From NCBI GenBank assembly GCA_018623495.1, contig JAAZVP010000017.1:1-49831 (forward strand): a DNA stretch of 49,831 bases, written 5' to 3'. Every line of letters starts with the position of its first letter. Positions within the stretch are counted from its first letter, which is position 1. The position numbers were made by a program, and so were the translations under genes. The notes beneath the pieces were generated by a model. The model was not told the origin of the DNA. It did not search any database and worked only from the letters and a program-made list of their open reading frames with translations. Below, piece after piece: positions 42,398-49,831 of this stretch. This DNA comes from Halothiobacillus sp. (lineage in GTDB: Bacteria; Pseudomonadota; Gammaproteobacteria; JAAZVP01).

Positions 42398-43243
42398 CTA
42401 GGCGGGTTCGAGGGTGACCACGGCGCCCGGACGCTTGATCCGCAACGCCAGCGATTCCAGCACCCGCAGGCGCAGGTTCATGTTCTCCGGGCCGAGGGCA
42501 CCGACCACGATGTCCTGGCCGATGGCCAGGTCCATGTTCTGCGCGCCCACGGAGACCACCAGCGCCCGGTCGGCGGGAATCACCGGCGAGCGGAAGACGC
42601 CCGCGGTGGTGAGTTCCTCCACGTTGCGGATCTCGAGCACGCCCGTGCGCTCGTGCACGCCGTGCATGTTGGCGTAGAGGGTGGGCGAGACCGCCAGGGC
42701 GTAGGGCCCGAAGAAACCGCGCTCGCCGAGATGGGCAATGGCCCGCGAGACGCCCTCGAAGGCACTGCCCACCTCGCTCCAGTCGCCCAGCGGCAGGGTT
42801 TCCCGGCCGTCGACGGTGAGCAGGCCGTCGAGCCCCAGCGCGGCATCGCCGTGAAAGATCAGCTCGTCTTCCCGGCGCGCGGCGAAGGCCGCCGCGGCCG
42901 CGGCCGGTGCCATGTCCAGCGGCAGGCCCTGTTCCGTGGCGGCCACGTTGCGCCAGGGGATCTGGAAGTCCTTGTGCACCAGGGGCAGCGGGATGAAGCG
43001 GGCCCCGCTGGTGTGGATGGTGCCGCTGTCGGTCTCGCCGGTGAGATCGGCGACCCCCGGCTCGGCGCCGGCCACGTCGGCCAGCGGCACCGCCTGGGTC
43101 CCGGCCCCCAGGGGGCCATAGACGGGGATGAAGCGCCGGCCCACCAGGCTGCGCCGGGCCGTGTTCACGACGGTCTCGTCGAGTGCGGCCCACTGTCGCT
43201 GGTCGAGAGGCAGCGAGCCGCGGTCGAGGAATGCGTCCATCAT
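42398..43243 (-). CDS. family 1 encapsulin shell protein
   Basis: A 281-residue HK97-fold protein of the linocin M18/CFP29 family that self-assembles into a nanocompartment. It has the usual N-terminal helix (LDQRQWAALDETVVNTARRSL), which in the family lines the interior and binds cargo tails. Other family features are the GRRFIPVYGPLGAG segment, FQIPWRNVAATEQG and the C-terminal DIVVGALGPENMNLRLRVLESLALRIKRP. The ATG at 43243 has GGAGG six bases upstream and shares one base with the ferritin stop (TGATG); a GTG three bases before and an ATG three bases after are alternatives. Confidence 0.95.
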   Translation of the reverse strand: MMDAFLDRGSLPLDQRQWAALDETVVNTARRSLVGRRFIPVYGPLGAGTQAVPLADVAGAEPGVADLTGETDSGTIHTSGARFIPLPLVHKDFQIPWRNVAATEQGLPLDMAPAAAAAAFAARREDELIFHGDAALGLDGLLTVDGRETLPLGDWSEVGSAFEGVSRAIAHLGERGFFGPYALAVSPTLYANMHGVHERTGVLEIRNVEELTTAGVFRSPVIPADRALVVSVGAQNMDLAIGQDIVVGALGPENMNLRLRVLESLALRIKRPGAVVTLEPA

Positions 43244-43623
43244 CACTGGCCTCCGCGTGATTGTTCAATCAGGCTGCCGACGGTGAGCGCGCCCGGGGCG
43301 GAGCCGCCCCCCGCTTCGTCGGGGCCCGGGTCGTCCTCGAGGGCGGTGATGTCGCCCTCGCTGAACAGGTAGGTACGCAGCACCGCGTCCCAGCGGGCAT
43401 CCCGCCGCCGCAGCCATTCCAGCATCATGGCCGCGTGCTCCTTTTCCTCGTCGCGATTGTGCGCGAGGATGCGTTTCAGGGCCTCGTCGTGACTGGCATC
43501 GATGCGCTGCTGGTACCAGTCGATGGCCTCGATCTCCTCCTGGAGGGAGACCAGCGCTCGGTGGGTGTCGCGCGTCTCGTCGGCGAGCTCGCCGACCGGT
43601 TCGTGGTAACCGTCACCAGCCAT
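43243..43623 (-). CDS. encapsulated ferritin-like protein (EncFtn)
   Basis: A 126-residue cargo protein of encapsulins that oxidises Fe2+ for storage in the shell. The ferritin-like two-helix unit (about 10-90) shows the ferroxidase residues E30, E60 and H63, equivalent to E32/E62/H65 of the Rhodospirillum rubrum protein. The channel-entry residues E29, E32 and W36 are also conserved (EEIEAIDWY). After a flexible acidic/Gly stretch, the C-terminal GALTVGSLIEQS is a classic encapsulin targeting peptide. The ATG at 43623 follows GGAGG. It heads the seven-gene run. Confidence 0.95.
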   Translation of the reverse strand: MAGDGYHEPVGELADETRDTHRALVSLQEEIEAIDWYQQRIDASHDEALKRILAHNRDEEKEHAAMMLEWLRRRDARWDAVLRTYLFSEGDITALEDDPGPDEAGGGSAPGALTVGSLIEQSRGGQ

Positions 43624-43727
43624 GCCGGACCTCCGGGTGTGGGTTGGAATGTCACGTTTTCGAGTCTAGCAGTTGCCGGCAAACGGCTATGCTCCCGATC
43701 GGGTCAGGCCACTTGGAGAAGACGGAT
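43624..43727. promoter_or_regulatory. divergent region encFtn / zntB
   Basis: A 104-bp gap between the encapsulin operon and zntB. It contains a perfect 10-bp palindrome TTGCCGGCAA (43673-43682), which could be an operator, and TATGCT (43688-43693) as a weak -10 for zntB. I see no Fur-box-like sequence (GATAATGATAATCATTATC) or OxyR-like site. GGAGA at 43715-43719 is the zntB ribosome site. Confidence 0.35.
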
Positions 43728-44681
43728 TTGAACGCACAGCCCCTGGTTCACCGGGTCCTCGACGGGGCCGGCGGTGCCCGCTTCGGCGCGGGTGCGCCGG
43801 GGGAAACCGACGCGCCCACCTGGATCCACCTCGACTGGATGGATGCGAGTGCCCGCGAGTGGGTCGAGGCCCGGGGTTTCGACCCCATCGCCCTGGAGGC
43901 CCTGCTGGCCGAGGACACGCGTCCACGAGCTACCGCTTTCGAGGAAGGGGTGCTGGTCAACCTTCGGGGCGTGAATTTCAACCGGGGGCAGCCGCCGGAA
44001 TCGCTGATCTCGCTGCGGATCTGGTTCGTCGCCGACCGGCTCTACACCGCGGCCCGCCAGGACCTGCGTACCGTCACCACGATCACCCGGCAACTGGAGC
44101 GCGGCCGGGGTCCGGAATCGCTGGCGGCGCTGGTCCTGGCCCTGGTCGAGGGGCTCAACGACGGTGCCGAGGCGATCGTCGAGGACATCGAGGAGGCCGT
44201 GGACGGCCTGGAGGCCGACCTGCTCGCCGAGCCCGACCGTACCCTGCGCAACCGGGTCGCCGAGACCCGCCGCGAGATCGTGGTCCTGCGCCGCTACCTG
44301 GCCCCGCAGCGCGATGCCCTGGTGCGCCTGAGCGGGCTGAGGACGGGGCTTTTCGACGAAGGGGAGCGCCTGGAGCTGCGCGAGCAGGCCGACCGCCTGA
44401 CCCGCCTGGTCGAGGACCTGGACATGGCCCGGGAACGGGGTGCCATGATCCACGAACAGCTGCTGGGGCTGCTCTCGGATGCCATGAACGCGCGCATGTA
44501 CCTGCTTTCCATCGTCGCCGCGGTCTTTCTCCCGCTGGGCTTTCTCACCGGGCTGTTCGGCATCAACGTCGGCGGCATGCCCTGGACCGAGCGGCCCTGG
44601 GGGTTCGCGCTGGTGGCCGTTATCATGGTGGTGCTGGGGGGCCTCCAGTGGTGGTGGCTCAAGCGCAGGAGCTGGCTTTGA
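43728..44681 (+). CDS. zntB: ZntB-type zinc/divalent cation transporter (CorA superfamily)
   Basis: A 317-residue membrane protein of the CorA/ZntB family. It has a large N-terminal cytoplasmic domain with a long helical coiled stalk (about 130-250) and two C-terminal membrane helices (about 255-278 and 290-310). The loop between them carries GINVGG, the ZntB variant of the CorA GMN motif. ZntB in E. coli moves zinc with protons. The TTG at 43728 is used because of the GGAGA eight bases before it and the normal family length. It overlaps the next gene by TTGA. Confidence 0.88.
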   Translation: MNAQPLVHRVLDGAGGARFGAGAPGETDAPTWIHLDWMDASAREWVEARGFDPIALEALLAEDTRPRATAFEEGVLVNLRGVNFNRGQPPESLISLRIWFVADRLYTAARQDLRTVTTITRQLERGRGPESLAALVLALVEGLNDGAEAIVEDIEEAVDGLEADLLAEPDRTLRNRVAETRREIVVLRRYLAPQRDALVRLSGLRTGLFDEGERLELREQADRLTRLVEDLDMARERGAMIHEQLLGLLSDAMNARMYLLSIVAAVFLPLGFLTGLFGINVGGMPWTERPWGFALVAVIMVVLGGLQWWWLKRRSWL

Positions 44682-45145
44682 ACCCGCAACGAGAACGTGT
44701 CGGCTGGCGCGAGTGGGTCAACCTGCCTGATTTGTGCCTGGACCACGTCAAGGCCAAGGTGGACACGGGCGCACGCACCTCGGCCCTGCACGCCTTCTTC
44801 ATCGACCCCTACCGCGAGGGTGGGGCACCCTGGGTACGTTTCGGCATCCACCCGGTCCAGCACTCGCGCGCGGTGGAGGCGGTGTGCCACGCTCCGGTGA
44901 TCGACGAGCGGCCGGTCACCGATTCCGGCGGTCACCGCGAGGTGCGCTACTTCATCCGCACCGACCTGGTGATCGGCCGGCACCGCTTCGCCGTGGACAT
45001 GACCCTCACCAACCGGGACACCATGCGTTTCCGGATGCTGCTGGGCCGGCGCGCGCTGGCCCGTCGCTTCGTCGTCTGGCCGGAGAAGTCCTATCTCCAG
45101 GGCCAGCCATCGCATCCGTCCAACCAGGAGGACGCGGGCCAGTGA
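44678..45145 (+). CDS. RimB-type retropepsin-like (ATP-dependent zinc protease family) protein
   Basis: A 155-residue soluble protein of the PF05618 family, often annotated ATP-dependent zinc protease. The sequence [12 protein letters not shown] (28-39) supplies an aspartic-protease-like D29-T30-G31 active site, as in retropepsins. The later segments [11 protein letters not shown] and [12 protein letters not shown] match the family. In Pseudomonas the homologue RimB acts with RimK on ribosomal protein S6 glutamylation. The TTG at 44678 overlaps the zntB stop, and its own stop overlaps rimK by GTGA. Confidence 0.85.
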   Translation: MNPQRERVGWREWVNLPDLCLDHVKAKVDTGARTSALHAFFIDPYREGGAPWVRFGIHPVQHSRAVEAVCHAPVIDERPVTDSGGHREVRYFIRTDLVIGRHRFAVDMTLTNRDTMRFRMLLGRRALARRFVVWPEKSYLQGQPSHPSNQEDAGQ

Positions 45146-46047
45146 ATATCGTCATCATGTCGCGCAACAGCCGCCTGTATTCCACCCGTCGGCTGGTCGA
45201 GGCCGGCCGGGAACGGGGTCACGAGATCCGGGTGGTCAACCCGCTGCGCTGCTACATGAATATCGCCTCGGATCGCACCGAGATGCACTACCGCGGCGAG
45301 AACCTCACGGGCATCGACGCGGTGATTCCGCGGATCGGCGCCTCCATCACCTTCTACGGCACCGCCGTCCTGCGCCAGTTCGAGATGATGGGGGTGTTCC
45401 CGGTCAACGAGTCGGTGGCCATCACCCGCTCGCGGGACAAGCTGCGCAGTCTGCAGCTGCTCTCGCGCAAGGGCGTGGGCATGCCGGTCACCGGCATGGC
45501 CAATTCCCCGGACGACATCGACGACCTGCTCAAGCTGGTGGGCGGCCCGCCGGCGGTGATCAAGCTGCTGCAGGGTACCCAGGGCGTGGGCGTGGTCCTC
45601 GCCGAGACCAAGAAGGCGGCGGAGAGCGTCATCCAGGCCTTCATGGGGCTCAACCAGAGCATCCTGGTGCAGCAATACATCGGCGAAGCCGGCGGTTCCG
45701 ACATCCGCTGCTTCGTGGTCGGCGAGCGCGTGGTGGCGGCGATGAAACGCCAGGCCCCCGAGGGCGAGTTCCGCTCCAACCTGCACCGCGGGGGCAGCGC
45801 CTCGCTGGTGCGCATCACCCCCGAGGAGCGCAGGACCGCGGTGCGCGCGGCCAAGATCATGGGGCTCAACGTCTGCGGGGTGGACCTGTTGCGCGGCGAA
45901 TCCGGCCCCCTGGTGATGGAGGTGAACTCCTCGCCGGGGCTGGAGGGTATCGAGACCGCCACCCAGAAGGACGTCGCCGGCATGATCATCCGTTTCATCG
46001 AGAAGAACGCCCGCCCATACCGGACGCGAACCCGTGGCAAAGGGTAG
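45142..46047 (+). CDS. rimK: ribosomal protein S6 glutamate ligase RimK
   Basis: A 301-residue ATP-grasp ligase that adds glutamates to the C-terminus of ribosomal protein S6. The start is [24 protein letters not shown]-grasp features: [18 protein letters not shown] (about 141-158), [18 protein letters not shown] (about 174-191) and the metal site [13 protein letters not shown] (about 258-270). The GTG at 45142 overlaps the upstream gene (GTGA), and length equals E. coli RimK. It overlaps the next gene by 14 bp. Confidence 0.95.
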   Translation: MNIVIMSRNSRLYSTRRLVEAGRERGHEIRVVNPLRCYMNIASDRTEMHYRGENLTGIDAVIPRIGASITFYGTAVLRQFEMMGVFPVNESVAITRSRDKLRSLQLLSRKGVGMPVTGMANSPDDIDDLLKLVGGPPAVIKLLQGTQGVGVVLAETKKAAESVIQAFMGLNQSILVQQYIGEAGGSDIRCFVVGERVVAAMKRQAPEGEFRSNLHRGGSASLVRITPEERRTAVRAAKIMGLNVCGVDLLRGESGPLVMEVNSSPGLEGIETATQKDVAGMIIRFIEKNARPYRTRTRGKG

Positions 46048-47062
46048 AACCATCGACATCGACGGCCACCCGGTCGCGCCGGGCACCACGGCCACCATCG
46101 ACCTGGACCTGGGCCGGCTGTATACCCACACGCCGGTCACCATCCCGGTGCAGGTGGTCAACGGCCGCCGCGATGGCCCGGTACTGCTGGTGAGCGCCGC
46201 GGTGCACGGCGACGAGCTCAACGGCGTGGAGATCATCCGGCGACTGATCCAGCGCCGCTCGCTGGCCCGGCTCAAGGGCACGCTGATCGCCGTCCCGGTG
46301 GTCAACGTCCACGGGCTGCTGTCGCACAGCCGCTACCTGCCGGACCGACGCGATCTCAATCGCAGCTTCCCGGGCTCGGAACAGGGCTCGCTGGCCCGGC
46401 GGGTGGCCCACCGGTTTCTCAACGAGATCGTGAAAAAGGCCACCCATGCCATTGATCTGCATACCGGCGCGGCGCACCGCTTCAACCTGCCCCAGATCCG
46501 TTCCGACCTCGACGTGGACGAGGGCGACACGCTGGCGATGGCCGAGGCCTTCGGCGCCCCGGTGATCCTCAACTCCAACATCCGCGACGGCTCGCTGCGC
46601 GAGGCCGCCACCGACGCCGGCATCCCCATGCTGGTCTACGAGGCGGGCGAGGCCCTGCGTTTCGACGAGATGTCGATACGCGGCGGTGTGCGGGGCATCG
46701 TCAACGTCATGCGGCATCTCGGCATGCTGCGCCCGGACCGCCGCAAGCAGAAGGTCTACAAGCCCCTGGTGGCCCGCTCGAGTGCCTGGGAGCGGGCACC
46801 GGACAGCGGCATCTTCCGCAGCTACTGCCAGTCCGGCGAGCGCGTGCAGAAGGACAAGACCCGCCTGGGCGTGATCTCCGACCCCTTCGGCGAGCGCGAC
46901 ACCGAGGTGATGGCCACCACCAGCGGCATCATCATCGGCCAGACCCTGCTGCCACTGGCCAACGAGGGCGACGCGCTCTTCCACATCGCCCGGTTCGGGC
47001 GCACCGACCGGGCCATGGAACGCGTCGAGAGCTACCAGGATCTACTGGAATCCGAGGGGTGA
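46034..47062 (+). CDS. succinylglutamate desuccinylase/aspartoacylase family zinc hydrolase
   Basis: A 342-residue member of the M14-like AstE/ASPA family. The zinc motif is HGDE (58-61) with the third ligand at H143 in AIDLHTG, and [10 protein letters not shown] (about 105-114) is the substrate-binding segment. It is a predicted amidohydrolase of N-acyl amino acids or a carboxypeptidase. Its position overlapping rimK and downstream of the RimB-type gene suggests a role in glutamate-tail trimming, but this is only inferred from context. The GTG at 46034 is the only suitable start. Confidence 0.86.
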   Translation: MAKGRTIDIDGHPVAPGTTATIDLDLGRLYTHTPVTIPVQVVNGRRDGPVLLVSAAVHGDELNGVEIIRRLIQRRSLARLKGTLIAVPVVNVHGLLSHSRYLPDRRDLNRSFPGSEQGSLARRVAHRFLNEIVKKATHAIDLHTGAAHRFNLPQIRSDLDVDEGDTLAMAEAFGAPVILNSNIRDGSLREAATDAGIPMLVYEAGEALRFDEMSIRGGVRGIVNVMRHLGMLRPDRRKQKVYKPLVARSSAWERAPDSGIFRSYCQSGERVQKDKTRLGVISDPFGERDTEVMATTSGIIIGQTLLPLANEGDALFHIARFGRTDRAMERVESYQDLLESEG

Positions 47063-47147
47063 TTCCCACCCGGCAAGGGGCGTGAATCCACTACCTTCAA
47101 GGCAAGGCGCGAGCCCCGGATCGAATCGAAACCGGAGGAGGTGGACG

Positions 47148-47813
47148 ATGATCGAGCGACTGTTGACGGGAACCCTGCTCGTGGCAACCCTGGCATCGGG
47201 CGCCGTCGCGGCGGAAAACGGCGAGGAGTTGCGGGTCAAGATCACCAAGGAACTGCCCTCGGTCACCGTGGAACACGGCGGCGAGCCGGTGACCATCCGC
47301 CGCGACCAGGACCCCGAGGCCCGGATCGACGACGAGTACGCCAGGACCAGCCGCAACTGCCCGCCGTTCTGCGTCCAGCCGATGCAGCTGCTGCCGGGGG
47401 TAACCACCATCGGCGAGATCGAGATGCTGGAATTCCTCCGGCGCAAGTCCGAGGGGGACGATTCCATCCTGGTGATCGACTCGCGCACCCCGGACTGGGT
47501 CGCCCGCGGCACCATCCCCGGCGCGGTCAACATCCCCTGGACCCGGCTCCACCGCGGGGCCTCCACCTACGACCCCTTCCTGGTGGAAAACCTGCTGATC
47601 GATCGCTTCGGGGCCGAACTCGACGGCACGGTCTGGGATTTCCGGGATGCCAGGACGCTGGTGCTGTTCTGCAATGGACCCTGGTGCGGGCAGTCGCCCA
47701 CCAACATCAAGGCACTGGTGAGCATGGGCTACCCGGCCCACAAGATCCACTGGTATCGCGGGGGCATGCAGGCCTGGCAGAGCCTCGGGCTCACCACCGT
47801 CCAGCCGGAGTAG
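47148..47813 (+). CDS. exported rhodanese-like protein
   Basis: A 221-residue protein with a Sec signal peptide (residues 1-22, cleavage near AVAA). A rhodanese domain occupies about 88-220: ILVIDSRTPDWVARGTIPGAVNIPW is a typical strand/loop, and the active loop is CNGPWCGQS with C175. A second cysteine, C180, in the same loop and the upstream pair CPPFC (71-75) add unusual thiols, which could form disulfides in the periplasm. The ATG at 47148 follows GGAGGAGGT. It stands alone, with a strong hairpin 3 bp after its stop. Confidence 0.88.
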   Translation: MIERLLTGTLLVATLASGAVAAENGEELRVKITKELPSVTVEHGGEPVTIRRDQDPEARIDDEYARTSRNCPPFCVQPMQLLPGVTTIGEIEMLEFLRRKSEGDDSILVIDSRTPDWVARGTIPGAVNIPWTRLHRGASTYDPFLVENLLIDRFGAELDGTVWDFRDARTLVLFCNGPWCGQSPTNIKALVSMGYPAHKIHWYRGGMQAWQSLGLTTVQPE

Positions 47814-47816
47814 GGG

Positions 47817-47848
47817 GCAATCGCCGCCGCCGTTGCGGCGGCGATTGC
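47817..47848. terminator. perfect 14-bp hairpin after the rhodanese gene
   Basis: GCAATCGCCGCCGC (47817-47830) pairs perfectly with GCGGCGGCGATTGC (47835-47848) across a 4-base loop CGTT. It lies between the convergent rhodanese and patatin genes and is probably a shared bidirectional terminator. There is no clear T-run on either strand. The rest of the 78-bp gap (to 47891) shows nothing else. Confidence 0.7.
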
Positions 47849-47891
47849 ACAGGTTGGTCCATCCCGTTGACCTGCAAGGGCTTTCCGGCGG

Positions 47892-48815
47892 TCATCGGCC
47901 GAGCAGTGCGGCCAGGTCGCGCCGCAGCCGGGCCGCGGCGGGACGCGACTGCGCGAACACCTCGTCGGCACGGTGGAATTCCAGTGCGCGGATGTCGGTC
48001 ACGGCCGGTTGCACCAGGATGTCGGGCCGCTTGCGGGCGAGTTTTTCGCGGATGATGCTCTGCTGCAGGATCTTGGCAGTGTTGAAGAGGTTCTCGAAGT
48101 AACCCGGGATGCGGGAATCGCCCGGGGTGCGCACGCCCAGGACGTTGACGGCGATGGTGAGATCGCAGTCCTCGAGCAGATCGTAGGGCAGCGGGTTCAC
48201 CGTGCCGCCATCCACCAGGATGCGGCCCCGGTAGTCGACCGGCTCGAAGACCCCGGGGAGCGCCATGCTGGCCTGCAGGGCCGGCACCAGGGGCCCGGCA
48301 TCGAGCACCACCGGTTCGCGTTGCCAGAAGTCCGCGGCGACCACGGTCAGGGGAATCGCCAGATCCTCGAAGCGGCGGCTTTCGAGTTCGCCGTAGAAGA
48401 AATCCAGGATCCGCCGGCTGTCCACCAGGCCGCCGTGACCGATCTCGGGGTCGAGCAGCTCCAGCCAGCGAAAGGCATCCGGGTCCAGCGCGAAGCCGTC
48501 CTCGGGCCCGGTGGCCAGGATCCGGCCGAGTCGTTCGCGGATGGCCCGGCCGGAGTACCCGGCGGCGTAGAGGGCACCGATGAGCGCACCGATGCTCGAG
48601 CCGGTAATGTGCGCGGGCCGCACGCCGAGCTCGTCGAGCACCTCCAGCATGAGCACGTGAGCCAGGCCGCTGGCACCTCCGGAGCCGAGCGCGAGACCGA
48701 CGGTGGGCGGTGCCGACTCCTGCGCGGTGACGGTCGAGGTGCTCCCGCACGCGACCAGGGCGACCGCGAGCCGGAGAAACCGGCGCCGGTCCGGGGCATG
48801 GCGGTTCACTGGCAT
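47892..48815 (-). CDS. patatin-like phospholipase, predicted Tat/lipoprotein
   Basis: A 307-residue patatin-family hydrolase. The oxyanion motif GSGGASG (44-50), the nucleophile elbow GSSIG with S74, and the DGG dyad aspartate D202 are all present, so it should be a Ser-Asp lipid acyl hydrolase. The N-terminus has a twin-arginine-like RRRFLRL (10-16) followed by a hydrophobic stretch ending in LVAC (lipobox, C23). It is therefore predicted to be exported, possibly by Tat, and lipid-anchored. The ATG at 48815 is used; a GTG two codons later is possible. Confidence 0.85.
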   Translation of the reverse strand: MPVNRHAPDRRRFLRLAVALVACGSTSTVTAQESAPPTVGLALGSGGASGLAHVLMLEVLDELGVRPAHITGSSIGALIGALYAAGYSGRAIRERLGRILATGPEDGFALDPDAFRWLELLDPEIGHGGLVDSRRILDFFYGELESRRFEDLAIPLTVVAADFWQREPVVLDAGPLVPALQASMALPGVFEPVDYRGRILVDGGTVNPLPYDLLEDCDLTIAVNVLGVRTPGDSRIPGYFENLFNTAKILQQSIIREKLARKRPDILVQPAVTDIRALEFHRADEVFAQSRPAAARLRRDLAALLGR

Positions 48816-48870
48816 TATCGGCTGCAGCCCTCCGGTGAAAAATCGCGGGGTGCGGGTGGCACGGGACCGC

Positions 48871-49831
48871 TCAGGGGGAATCGGGGGCGTCACCGACCCG
48901 CAGGCGTTCGGCGAGGCGCCCGATGTCGCGGTAGAGCGGCCGGTCATCCTCCAGGAAGTCGGCGGATTCCCTGACCCAGTCGCGAAGCACCCGGCTGCCC
49001 GTCCCGAAGCCCTTTCCCGACAGGTCGATGGCCTGGGCGGCCACCAGCGCACCGATGGCCAGCAGTTCCTCCAGGCATTCCAGCACCCGGGCGGCCTTGC
49101 GTGCGGCGATCGTCCCCATGGTATTGACGTCCTGGTTGTCGGCATTGGTGGAAATGGCCTGGATCGAGGCCGGGTGGGCCAGCGAGCGCATCTCGGCCAC
49201 CAGCGCCGAGGCACTGACCTGGGCGCCCATGAAACCGCTGTTGATTCCCGTGTCCCGGCCCTGGAGGAAGGCGGGGAGGGCGCCGTTGCGCGTTTCGTCG
49301 GTGATCCGGGCGACCAGCCGTTCCACCTGGATGCCCAGTTTCACCAGGGCATTGACCAGCGCATCCGAGGCGAAGGCGACGTGCTGGCCGTAGAAGTTTC
49401 CGCCGTGGAGGATGCGATCCGTGTCGGGGAAGAAGACCGGGTTATCGGTGACGGCGTTGATTTCCCGGTCGACCGTGGTGTCGTGAAACGCGAGCACGTC
49501 GAGTACTGCGCCCAGCAGTTGCGGGGCACAGCGCAGGGTGTAGGGATCCTGGGGCAGCCCCGCGCCACGCCCAACCGCCGATGCCGTGTCCGCCAGTCGC
49601 GCGCCGATGGCGGTGCGCAGCCGCCGGCTGGATTCGGCCAGTTCCAGCAGCCGTCGCTGGGCGGCCTGCTGACCGGGGTGGGGACGCACCGCCGAGATTT
49701 CCGGTTGCCAGGCCTCGGTCCGGCCGTTCAGGCAATCCGCGACCGCCACGGTGATCCGGGTCACCATGTCGGCGGCCCGACGGGCCCCGCGGGCATTGAG
49801 CGACGCGATCCCGGTCATCGCCGCGGTTCCA
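48871..49831 (-). CDS. aromatic amino acid lyase (HAL/PAL/TAL family), 3' part
   Basis: The C-terminal 319 residues of an MIO-dependent ammonia lyase or aminomutase; the gene continues past the right edge, so the MIO-forming ASG triplet is not in the window. The visible part starts GTAAMTGIASLNA, as in the middle of this family. It includes QDPYTLRCAPQLLG, the DNPVFFPDTDRILHGGNFYGQHVAFA region, and STNADNQDVNTMGTIAARKA. The NQD motif is the phenylalanine/tyrosine-lyase type rather than the EDHVSM of histidine lyases, so phenylalanine or tyrosine is the more likely substrate, but this is not certain. Confidence 0.88.
   Translation of the reverse strand, partial: GTAAMTGIASLNARGARRAADMVTRITVAVADCLNGRTEAWQPEISAVRPHPGQQAAQRRLLELAESSRRLRTAIGARLADTASAVGRGAGLPQDPYTLRCAPQLLGAVLDVLAFHDTTVDREINAVTDNPVFFPDTDRILHGGNFYGQHVAFASDALVNALVKLGIQVERLVARITDETRNGALPAFLQGRDTGINSGFMGAQVSASALVAEMRSLAHPASIQAISTNADNQDVNTMGTIAARKAARVLECLEELLAIGALVAAQAIDLSGKGFGTGSRVLRDWVRESADFLEDDRPLYRDIGRLAERLRVGDAPDSP

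Noticed and set aside
47148-47813. PQQ-dependent catabolism-associated CXXCW protein
   Set aside because: The cysteine spacing is CxxxWC, not CXXCW, and no PQQ-linked dehydrogenase gene is near.
48871-49831. Histidine ammonia-lyase HutH
   Set aside because: The EDHVSM-type motif of HutH is replaced by NQDVNTMG, and no hut gene is visible.

Overview
The window is GC-rich, densely coding chromosome of a gammaproteobacterium. The carA-carB-greA operon, the rsgA/orn neighbourhood, Uup, TrmJ, RimK and ZntB all point to Gammaproteobacteria. The group 3b [NiFe] hydrogenase, encapsulated ferritin, c-type cytochrome and extreme GC content would fit a Chromatiales/Ectothiorhodospiraceae-like bacterium, but that narrower placement is inference. 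I see no rRNA, tRNA, CRISPR array, insertion sequence or phage gene. Nearly every gene is intact; only the last one is cut by the window edge.

Layout. 1-402: four tandem, mosaic ~96-bp non-coding repeats. 433-4463: rsgA, a small cytochrome c and an M48 membrane protease on the minus strand, orn on the plus strand, then a two-domain sulfurtransferase. 4623-18504 (plus strand): dapB; carA-carB-greA preceded by an attenuator-like hairpin; serS with a tightly linked orphan acyl carrier protein; uup; a P2A-type cation ATPase; trmJ; and a lone PstS-like binding protein. 18524-21330 (minus): a PLP decarboxylase and an AMP-forming acyl ligase of the type usually found with exosortase A loci. 21399-24143: a DUF3817 membrane protein, then aroC and an MFS permease.

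24170-35053 is a nearly self-contained hydrogenase island. A hypC-A-B-D-F-E maturation operon with overlapping genes lies next to a divergent hupE nickel permease gene. The structural operon hydB-hydG-hydD-hydA plus a maturation endopeptidase encodes a soluble group 3b NAD(P)-linked [NiFe] hydrogenase. It holds the catalytic, electron-transfer and flavin subunits, the complete HypA-F cofactor machinery and metal import. A promoter overlapping an imperfect palindrome can be drawn in front of hydB.

35129-43623 (minus) is a compact seven-gene run. In transcription order it holds an encapsulated ferritin, an encapsulin shell protein, a Na/Pi-cotransporter-family protein, a Lon-type protease, a two-domain universal stress protein, a DUF2238-like membrane protein and the repair polymerase PolX. 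Junctions are short or overlapping, suggesting an iron/oxidative-stress and repair operon. 43728-47062 (plus): zntB, a RimB-type retropepsin-like protease, rimK and an AstE/aspartoacylase-family zinc hydrolase, mostly overlapping. 47148-49831: an exported rhodanese, a strong hairpin, a predicted Tat/lipoprotein patatin phospholipase, and the C-terminal part of an aromatic amino acid lyase that runs off the right edge.

The points most worth following up are the encapsulin-Lon-PolX stress operon, the exosortase-type ligase/decarboxylase/ACP set without an exosortase in view, the palindrome at the hydrogenase promoter, the carA attenuator-like hairpin, and the mosaic repeats at the left edge.
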